From Clostridia bacterium (lineage in GTDB: Bacteria > Bacillota > Clostridia > Christensenellales > Borkfalkiaceae): a stretch of DNA of 26,022 bases. Each line of letters starts with the position of its first letter. The stretch's first letter is position 1. The notes under the pieces were generated by a model, which saw nothing but the letters and a program-made list of their open reading frames with translations, ran no database searches and was not told the DNA's origin. The DNA lies in assembly GCA_029052615.1 (NCBI GenBank), contig JAIDIR010000024.1, positions 1-26,022 of the forward strand, in the 5' to 3' direction. This document shows, one piece after another, positions 16,601-24,300 of the stretch. The position numbers and the translations under genes were made by a program.

Positions 16601-19600
16601 CTTTAAGTCCGGTGCAATTCGTAAAGACGTCTCTGTCGAGAGTGAACACCTTACAGTTGGACAAGTCAACCGTAGTAAGCGCCGTACAGCCGTCGAACGC
16701 GCCGCGCTCTATAAGGTTGAGCGACGAATCGGCAGGCTCTATTTTATCTTCGGAAATAAAGCAAATCTTTTTAAGGTTGGTGCAGCCCTTGAACGCTCTT
16801 TCGCCGATGCTCGTAACGCTCTTGGGAATTATCACGACTTCAACGTTTAAATTATCCTCGAACGCTTCGTCGCCGATAACCGTTATAGCCTTATCCGTGG
16901 GTATGGTCAGCACGCGCACGTTGTCAAAGCTCTCTCCGCCGATAATGACGCCGTTTTTAAGCTCGCCGCCGCCTCCGCGGTATTTGGAAAGCGTTCCGCC
17001 GCTCACCGTGTAGGGGTCGACTATCGAGAGTACCACCCTTGCACTGCACGAAGGATATCCCTCCGCCGTTGCGGTTATGGTTACCATCTTTACGGTGTCG
17101 CCCTCGTAAATTACTTCAACGTTACCCTCTTGGTCTACCGTCGCCAGATTGGCGTCCGAAGTCGTCCACGTGAATTTGAGGTCTTCAACGGGGTAATACC
17201 AGGGGTCGGATTTTATTTCCAGACTGATTTTCTGCGCGGAGTTTACCCTGACGATGCCCGAAGCCTGCACGGGTGTATCCGCGTAATTTATCATGGTTCC
17301 GAAGGATACGGTGGGCACCTTAAGCGTTCTGTCGCTCTCGGTTACCGTTACCCTTATCATTTCGGTCCTGCCGTTTGCGCCCGTTGCGGTTACGGTTGCG
17401 GTGCCTGCTGCCACGCCGAAGATTTCACCGTTCTTGACAAGTACCGTATCGGGGTTGGTCGTGCGCCATACGAAGTTTGATATATTCGCACTGCCTATAT
17501 TCTCGATTGAAAGCTTGGTAGCCGTATTCTTGGCAATGGTTATCTTGTCGCCCTGCGCAATTTTGAAATCGGTGGGACATACGGAGGTTTCCGCCAGATT
17601 GGGCGCCGTGTCGATTGCGTACACGTTGTGGTTGAGCGCGTAGTCGTCAATCTCGACGAACAGCCTGCCCTTATAAGTTTCGTAGAATTCGGTAACGTCA
17701 ATCGAAACGGTGTTGGTCGTATTCTTCTTGGGATTGAATATAGGAGTTATATATTCGGTTGCAAGCTTGAGCGACTGCGTTTCGGTCGAGTCGGCGTAGT
17801 CCGAATAGCAAAGTATTACCGCCTGGGGATAGTGGTTGTCGTATATATCGAGGTCGAGATAGATTTTCTGACTCTCTTTGCCGCTCTCGTCCTTGCGGTC
17901 CTGATACCTTATGCGGCTGTCGACGAGTATGGGCGCTTCGTAGTCGATGTAGAAATTCATCGAGAATACGTTGTCCTGATATACGCCAAGCTTGTTGCCC
18001 TTTTCGTCGGTAGTCGTGCCGTTCTTATAGTCGTCGTAGCTGAAATAGAACTCGAAGTCCATTCTGTACTTGCCGTTGGCGGGCAAGCCCATTTCGTCGC
18101 TGCGCAGCTCCAGAAGCACCTGCGCGGGTATGGAGCTTCCGCCCGAAGCGGTCGCCTTGCCTACCCTGTAAACTTCCCTTACTTCGTTGCCGTCGGCGTC
18201 GGGAACTATTTCGCCGGTATCGACGTTGGTAAGCTTATAGGTCACGACCTCGGCGTTTCTCAAAAGTCCGGCGTACAGCGCCTTAATACCCGTGGTGGTC
18301 AGATAGTTGTTGTTATCCGACGCGGCTATGAAATCGTTGAAGCGCGATATGGATATATGCTCCTCGTCGGTATAAACGTACTCCGCGGTGTGCTCCTTGT
18401 CCTCGTCCTGAAGATAGAGGAACGAACCGAGGGGAATGGTCATCTGCTCGTTATAGTAGTAACCGTACGCCTGCGTTGCCCACACTCTGGGCTGTTTTCT
18501 GTCCTCGTCTTTGAGCGAGGTATCCTTTGCGTCGGCGGCAATCTCGAAGCAATCCAAGTCGAGCATGGGCGCGGCTTTCCAGTCGCCGTAGAAGCCCATG
18601 AACGGCAGGGTCAAATCGCACTGGTCGCCCTCGCCCTTGAGCTGCAGGAAGCCTTCCACGAACATACCGTTTTTAAACGTGTCGTCAAGATATTTCTTTT
18701 CCGCCGTGCTCAGCTTGAGCGTAACTTCTATTTTTTTGCTTTCGCCCTTGGGAACGTAAAAGCCGCCGCCCTCGGGAACGTTTCTTCCGTCAATCGTCCA
18801 GGTCGCGTCGTCGCCGAACAGATAAGCCTTTTCGGCAACCGACCTGCCGTCCGCGCCCAGCGTTTCGGTCATAAATATGCTGTTGGTTTTGAACGAAAGC
18901 GTTGAATCGCCGAAGTTTTTAACGTAGAACTTAATCGTGTACTCACCCTTCTTTGCGGGGTCGTCGCCCAGCTCCGCCTTGGGTCTGCCGTCGTCCTCGC
19001 ACATCTTATCCGCCTCGTCGGTGTACAGATATGCTTTGGTCGAGTAAACGTTTTTCAGAGTCGCAAGTCCCGCGCCCTGTTTCCTGGGCGAATAGGGAAG
19101 CTTGTACTGGTCGTATACGAGCGTTGCCGTACTCATCATAATATTGTTGGTGAGTTTGGTAAGCGCAAGCTCGTCGTTATTGGTCGTGCCCTGCCACAGC
19201 GCCTGCTCGTTATTTTTCAGATAGCTCTTAAAGAGAGCCGCAAAGCCCGCAAGGTTGGGGCACGCCATGGACGTACCGCTCATCTCGTCGTAGCCGCCCG
19301 CAACGGTGGAAGTTATTTCGCCGCCGTGCGAGGTGATATCGGGCTTAAGCTTCAGGTCGGGCGTGGAACCCCAGGACGAATAGTCGTTCATAAACGGTCC
19401 CGCAAGGAACATTCTGTTAAGCGTTATCGTACCCGTCGTTCTTCTGGTAGAGCCCGAACCCGTAAGCTTGAGTCCCGCGTCCATATTGACCGAAATCGCG
19501 GGGATACGGTTATCAAGGTCGCCGAGCGACATTCTTATCGAACCGGAAACGTTGTTGTAAACTATAATCGCGTCCGCACCGTTATCCCTTGCCTTTTCAA

Positions 19601-21278
19601 TCTTATCCTTGAAGGAAGTGGTGCCGCGCTTTACGACGGCAATAACCTTGCTGTAATCGCCCTTGTTGGCAATTTCCCTCTTTATGCTCGTGGTGTAGTC
19701 GCCCGCAGCGCCCGTGCCCGGAATTACGACGTATTTAAACGTTGCGTTGGTCTTATAGCCGGGATCGGTCGGGTCATCGCCGAGCAAATCGTTGATAAAG
19801 TTATAAGCGTCCGAGTCCTCGTTGCGCGATTCCTCGTAATATATGGCGTCGCCGCCCGTCACCGACTGACCGCTGTACGTTGCGTTTGCCAGCAGATAGG
19901 AAGAACGCTGACCGTTGATACTTGCAACCGACATTGCGCCCGTAAATGTTGAAGGCGCGCCCACCGTACCCGAGTCGGGGTTGGTGGCAAGGTTGGTACC
20001 GAACGCACTGCCGTAGCCTGCGGAGAATTCGTTACTTGCCGCAACTATAAGCGATATGCCCTGTGCCCTTATCTTTTCGTAAACGGCTTTCATCAGCCGT
20101 CCCTCGTCGTCCAGCTGCAGCGAGCTTGAAGAGAAGCCCGAGCTGGTGCCAAGCGACATATTTATAACGTCAACGTTCAGGTTGCAGCAGTCCTCGAGCG
20201 CGTCGAGAATATCCACCGCCTCCGCGCCGCCTATTTCGGTTGAGTCGAGGTTGTCGGAGAAAACCTTGCAGATGACCAGCTGCGCTTCGGGCGCAACGCC
20301 GCGGAAGGTAATTTCGTTGCCGTTCTCGTCCTTTTCTATATAGCCGTCCTTATTGGTGTAGCTGTCCGCTTTACCCGCAACTATGCCCGCAACGTGCGTG
20401 CCGTGCTGGGAATAGGAAGGATAAACGTCGGTGTCGCGGTCCGCATAGTCGTAAGCAAACGGAACCTTGATATTGACGTAGACGTCCGAAACGGTTGCGC
20501 CCGTCTTTTCCGCCGTGAAGTCCTTGCCGTCCATCAATTCGGAGATGTCGTCTTTGGTAAACCTTGCGCCCGTCCTGCTTGCCTCTTCCATCTGGTCGGG
20601 GCTGAACGCGGGGTGCGTGTAATCGAGACCGGTGTCGAGTATTGCAACCGTCATTCCGCTGCCGTCGGCTTTATCAAGGTATTCGGAGGAATTGTAAATA
20701 CCGCTGGCGTATATATTGCTGTAATTTTCCTGCGCACCGTCCGAAGCCGCAATAGCCTGGGGGCGCGCGTAGGTCGAGCCGACGGTTACCGTCGAAACGC
20801 CCGATATGCCCCTTATGGTCTTTACAGCCGAAAGCTTGACGTCGATTGCAACGGCGTTGGCTATGGTCGAGTAATTGCTCCTTAACGTATAGCTTACGCC
20901 CGACCTTTTAAGCTTGTTCAGAAAGCCCGATTGCTCTCTTTCGATTTCTGCCTTCGCCTGCCTTTCGTCTACGTCGCGGTCCGATACGGCGCCGCCTTCC
21001 AAGGTAATGATAAGCGTGCGGGTAACGTTGGAATAATCTACCGACGCCGTATCGTTTTTGATAACGTCCTTATTGAGATTATCCAGCTTTATCTGCGATA
21101 AATCGACCTTGCCGTTAACGTTTTCGAAGTTCAGGCTGCGGACGTCGGAAGCCTGCGCCGCGGTACTTTTACCCGCGAACGCAAACACCTGCCCCGCTAT
21201 TAAACTTGCGGACATTAACGCCGTAAGCCCTATGCACGCCGCCTTGCGGCAGACTGCCTTGCGTGATTTTATTTTCAT
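13671..21278 (-). CDS. Giant membrane-anchored subtilisin-like protease (S8) with BspA-type leucine-rich repeats
   Basis: This 2535-residue protein should be a surface endopeptidase. It has a signal peptide (about 1-43), then an I9-like propeptide (about 80-172). The S8 catalytic domain has D215 (AILDTGLD), H292 (HGTHVAG), N416 as oxyanion residue and S670 (GTSMACP). A PA-type insert lies at about 480-620, the layout of lactocepin/C5a-peptidase enzymes. It continues with an Fn3-like region (about 760-900), Big_2-like Ig domains (about 1230-1420), about 26 LRR_5 repeats (1460-2190), a FIVAR-like helical region (2265-2345) and a Big_3-like domain (2350-2430). A membrane helix at 2438-2466 is followed by basic residues and a 65-residue acidic cytoplasmic tail. 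There is no LPxTG motif. GGAGGA precedes the ATG. It lies 53 bases after the GLUG-repeat gene and overlaps the next lipoprotein gene by 4 bases. All catalytic residues are present, so it should be active. Confidence 0.92.
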   Translation of the reverse strand: MKIKSRKAVCRKAACIGLTALMSASLIAGQVFAFAGKSTAAQASDVRSLNFENVNGKVDLSQIKLDNLNKDVIKNDTASVDYSNVTRTLIITLEGGAVSDRDVDERQAKAEIEREQSGFLNKLKRSGVSYTLRSNYSTIANAVAIDVKLSAVKTIRGISGVSTVTVGSTYARPQAIAASDGAQENYSNIYASGIYNSSEYLDKADGSGMTVAILDTGLDYTHPAFSPDQMEEASRTGARFTKDDISELMDGKDFTAEKTGATVSDVYVNIKVPFAYDYADRDTDVYPSYSQHGTHVAGIVAGKADSYTNKDGYIEKDENGNEITFRGVAPEAQLVICKVFSDNLDSTEIGGAEAVDILDALEDCCNLNVDVINMSLGTSSGFSSSSLQLDDEGRLMKAVYEKIRAQGISLIVAASNEFSAGYGSAFGTNLATNPDSGTVGAPSTFTGAMSVASINGQRSSYLLANATYSGQSVTGGDAIYYEESRNEDSDAYNFINDLLGDDPTDPGYKTNATFKYVVIPGTGAAGDYTTSIKREIANKGDYSKVIAVVKRGTTSFKDKIEKARDNGADAIIVYNNVSGSIRMSLGDLDNRIPAISVNMDAGLKLTGSGSTRRTTGTITLNRMFLAGPFMNDYSSWGSTPDLKLKPDITSHGGEITSTVAGGYDEMSGTSMACPNLAGFAALFKSYLKNNEQALWQGTTNNDELALTKLTNNIMMSTATLVYDQYKLPYSPRKQGAGLATLKNVYSTKAYLYTDEADKMCEDDGRPKAELGDDPAKKGEYTIKFYVKNFGDSTLSFKTNSIFMTETLGADGRSVAEKAYLFGDDATWTIDGRNVPEGGGFYVPKGESKKIEVTLKLSTAEKKYLDDTFKNGMFVEGFLQLKGEGDQCDLTLPFMGFYGDWKAAPMLDLDCFEIAADAKDTSLKDEDRKQPRVWATQAYGYYYNEQMTIPLGSFLYLQDEDKEHTAEYVYTDEEHISISRFNDFIAASDNNNYLTTTGIKALYAGLLRNAEVVTYKLTNVDTGEIVPDADGNEVREVYRVGKATASGGSSIPAQVLLELRSDEMGLPANGKYRMDFEFYFSYDDYKNGTTTDEKGNKLGVYQDNVFSMNFYIDYEAPILVDSRIRYQDRKDESGKESQKIYLDLDIYDNHYPQAVILCYSDYADSTETQSLKLATEYITPIFNPKKNTTNTVSIDVTEFYETYKGRLFVEIDDYALNHNVYAIDTAPNLAETSVCPTDFKIAQGDKITIAKNTATKLSIENIGSANISNFVWRTTNPDTVLVKNGEIFGVAAGTATVTATGANGRTEMIRVTVTESDRTLKVPTVSFGTMINYADTPVQASGIVRVNSAQKISLEIKSDPWYYPVEDLKFTWTTSDANLATVDQEGNVEVIYEGDTVKMVTITATAEGYPSCSARVVLSIVDPYTVSGGTLSKYRGGGGELKNGVIIGGESFDNVRVLTIPTDKAITVIGDEAFEDNLNVEVVIIPKSVTSIGERAFKGCTNLKKICFISEDKIEPADSSLNLIERGAFDGCTALTTVDLSNCKVFTLDRDVFTNCTGLKEVIKMTAIGTAHEQTFAGCTSLESVDLRELHVADGYLFSGCTSLSEVKIGANTALGNYMFAGCTALKEVEINCSRIPDGAFYGCTKLAEVVINADDVQIGAYAFAGCSKIAEFEVNGNGIQSVGDYGFRNCTKLPEFTAATFHPQLGRDVFQNVPSMNGSIVSDGTLYLAPVVVNAAFANGLESSGVTVIGPNAFSGSVMADGVDKIILTGITKIGAGAFYGLEGLKEISLPDGLTEIADNAFAGTSLETISIPASVKKIGAAAFADCGKLVSIQFAEGSQLEEIGARAFQRTAITSLVLPESVRTIGREAFWRSASLTTVNIPAVTTMGERVFALCPALTTATFGDATTTTGTYTFAANYSYYVYVAGKVQMVEETVESSLTNVTLGSGIKQIGDGAFYYCTKLTTVDLKNATEVGNQAFGGCDGLTTVTGIDKVTAFGYESFAGCIKFKSLDLASAKSIFYRAFFNNTELNEVTFGDKLEGIGDEAFAESALNRVVIPASCTYIGRSAFSGCKSLYEYKIAEGNKNYFSDDGVLYRYLGNSTDKYELCSYPTGKSAEDVNGVRTYTVKTGTVTIQAYAFYNVPSARVEKVILPYTLKSIGEGAFYQSDISSNGITTYQFESIAAPVLLEGISEKIVPAGNYSTNSFYYNNFVTYLANYALMAPGVPANGSSLLTILYPTNGTGYDNFVYRSYFGIRNELGERPEDDTIALKQLIESLESAATVASWTPSNKTKPAVEEFSEKVKTAHGLYNGLKTDYQREYVGQENIDKLFAIEQALKPVKAAFNIKVSVSSVTVDASSTHKSVYRVGEKFSFKGLKLLVTYDDYSQEVIDGSTFKLEERFDRALKATDEAVTLEGLGTTLSIIITVSEGNGANGGLPAYAIALIVVGGVLVLAAAAAATLIILNKKGVITLKFLDKLFKKQADGATEGEGASEEVKADATEEAEAETQVEEQTETDNQTEENSKANGEEGKTE
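14709..16901 (-). repeat. Coding array of about 26 BspA-type leucine-rich repeats
   Basis: Residues 1460-2190 of the protease repeat a unit of about 22-25 residues with consensus IGxxAFxGCTxLxxVxIP. Examples are IGERAFKGCTNLKKI, IGAYAFAGCSKIAEF and IGRSAFSGCKSLYEY. The copies have diverged at amino-acid level, so this is an old array rather than a recent DNA tandem repeat. LRR_5 arrays usually bind proteins or surfaces. Confidence 0.9.
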
Positions 21279-21331
21279 CTATTCCTCCGGAGCGCCCCGA
21301 GCGGACGCCTATGAAAATGTGAGTTGAATAT

Positions 21332-24300
21332 TTATTCTGATAGGGCGAGGTAGTAAGTTACCCCTTCTTTTTTAATGGTGCCTTTATATTTCTGATTGGA
21401 ATTTACGGCGGTTAAAGTCACCTCGTTTTCACCGTCTATCTGATAGGTGTACGCCGCTATCAGTTCGTCGCCGTCCTTACGGTAAAGCGTAGATACGCCG
21501 TCGAATATCAATCTGAGATTATCGCCTTCGGGAACGACCAGCGTTACTTCCCTTTCGTACAGTGCGTTAAGATCTTGCAGATAGTACCCGTCGCCGTCCT
21601 TGAAGTAGTCGCCGAAGCTCGATCCGACGAACGTCTTGCCGCCGTCAACGCTGATATAGGGAACGCCGAACGCGTTTATCTTGTAATAGTATTCGGTTTC
21701 CGTGCCGTCCGCCGCCTTGAATACCGCCTTACCCGAACCGTAAGCGCTGTTGCCCAGACCGTTGAAGGTCCAGCTCGTAAGGTTATCGGAGTTGTTGTAC
21801 GTACCCTTCCACTCATCTACGAGGCTACTTCTCAAAGCGTTGCGGCTAAGATATACGGAAACGCTGTTCTGTCTTATACTTATTTCATTGCCGCCCAAAA
21901 GACCGATGGTGGTCACCAATTTTTCTCCGCCGACGTCCTGGGTATAGGTAAGCGTTGCGGTAACGGGATTGTAAACGAAGTAATACGTGCCCGCAAATTC
22001 GGGGTCGGAATACGTCACCTTTGCTTTAAAGGCTTCCGCAACCTCCGTTATATTTAGGCAATAATCCGTGCCCGCTACCAGCCATTCGCCTACGAAGCCG
22101 GACTTGAACGTAAGCGTTTTACCGCCCAGAGTGAAGCCGTTTTCGTCAGCCCTAAGCTCGTTGCTTCCCACGGTTACGACGCCGCCCCTTACCGTATAGC
22201 TAAGCTCGGTTCCGTCGGATACGGTCACCGTGCCGGTCAGGTATCCTTTACCGTCAAACTTATAGGTGGTATCGCCCTCGTACAGGGTCACGCCGTACCA
22301 TTCGTCGCGCCTTGCAAGGGTAACGTCGTTCGCAATCGAAACGGTACCTTCAAGTTCGTCCGGCGAGAGGCTGTAAGTGTTGCCGCCTACGGTCACGCCG
22401 TCAGGCGTGTAGGTTCCCCTGTGCGTTACACCGAGGTCGTCCGTGATTATTACTTCGGCTTTGCCCGAAACGGTTTTGCCGTCGAACGTAACCGTATCTA
22501 CCTTAATATCACCAAGCTGAGCCGCATTGCCTACCCACGTTCCCCTGTAATTATCGTACAGAAGGAATTGCGCGTCTTCGTAATACGCCGAGTAGTGCAT
22601 CGAATAGAATATGCCGCTCGCCTTACCGCTCGCCGAATCAAGAACCAGTTCGCCGTAGGTACGGTCCTGAACGTATACTCTCAGGCTGGTGCCGTAGGAA
22701 TCGGTAAACACGTCGTACTGCGCGCTCAGGCTTACCACCTGATTGCCGGCGTACGAAATGGTTGCGTCGCCGTAACCGTTTCTGCCCGCGCCGTCCAGAG
22801 TGACTTCTATGCGCTCTTTTCCTGAAGTGAAATACCACGTTCCGGTAAAGCCGTCGTCCAGATAATATTGCTTGCCGTTTATTTCAAGTACGCTGTTTTC
22901 GTTAAGGCTTGCCGTATATGAATTTCCGCCGACGCTGAACGTACCGTCGGGATTGTAAGTCGAAGTTGCAATTAAGCCGCCCTGCTTGTATCTCAGCGCA
23001 CCGAAGCCGTCGAACTCGAACCATACGTCCGAATTTGCCGTCGCACGCCATAAGCCTGCAAAGCCGTCCTTAAGACTAACGTTAACGTTGCCCACCTTTA
23101 CAACTTTGCCGTTGGACAAGGTTGCCTCCGCACCGCCGTTGCCGCCGTCGTATATAATTTCCACGTCGTTGCCGGATACGGTATAAGTGAAGCTCTGCCT
23201 TACCTTGCGCGCGTTGGTGAACACGCCCGTGCCGCCCTTGTTGAACACGTAGGTCGAGCCGTCGCCGTTCGCCCTGTATTCGCCGTAAACGAAATTATCA
23301 CTCTGCCTTACGACGGTAAGCTGCATTTCCCTTATAACTTCAACCTGGTCTTCCTCGGTGGAGTTGACGACGTCGACCATCATAGTCTTGCCCGAAAGGA
23401 TAAACCCTTCGTCGGTCTTTACGCCCCTGAACGTGCAGTAGCCGCCGTTTATTTCTTCCATCGTGTAAAGAAGATTTGCACACGCGCTGTCGATAAGCGT
23501 TATTTCGTTTCCGTCGTAGGTATATTTGCTTCTGTAAGTCAGACCGCCGTTCCTGAAGAACACGTTGCCGTTTGTGTCAAGCTCCATATACGCGCCGTTG
23601 GAATAGGTTGCGTCGCTGACGTAGTACTTACCAGCCACTTCGCTGTAGTCCGCAAAATCGACGAACAAAGTCGTTTGTTTTGCGGCGGGCACGAAGCCGT
23701 AGGGCACTTTCTTAGTAAGCGCCGTATCGAAGTAATAGCCCCAGCTCAGCTTGTCGCCTAAGCCGTTCGTTTCGTATTCGGGAAGCACGTGCGAATACCA
23801 GTCGTGTATGGGAGGTCTTTCCGATACCTCGTAGGAATACGTACGCTGGAAATCGCCCCATACTGCCCTGACGTTAACCGTCAGCTCGCGCTTTTCGTAT
23901 AAGATGCGGGCAACCGGCTGAATGGTGGGCAAATCACCGGTGAATATCCAGTCGTATTCCGACCAGCCAAGCGTTTCGGTGAACATTGCCGCCGTGGCGC
24001 CCGACCTCTTGGACTGGTTGTTGTACAGAACCGCGCTCGAGGAATTTACCGCAATCGCACCCTTTTCCGCAGAGTGTCCTATAACGCCGTCGTAAGCTTT
24101 GCCCGTATCCTCGTATATTGAGCCGTGAACGCTGTTCGCGCTAAGTTTGCCGTTAGCAACGTAGCACGAAACTATAGCCGAATCCTCGTCGGCAAAGCCC
24201 GCAATGCCGCCCGCGTAGGCAACCATATAATCGGAGGAAACCAACGCGCTTGAAATGGTGTTGCTTGCCGATACGATTGAAGTGGAATAGCAGTTCGTAA

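Noticed and set aside
14709..16901. DNA tandem repeat or CRISPR-like array
   Set aside because: The repetition is at protein level (leucine-rich repeats). Nucleotide copies are diverged and there are no constant repeats with unique spacers.
17628..18905. Long open frame of about 425 codons on the plus strand, opposite the protease gene
   Set aside because: It is a shadow of codon usage in the protease. It has no domain that I recognise, no upstream ribosome binding site of note, and lies wholly inside a gene with clear catalytic and repeat motifs.
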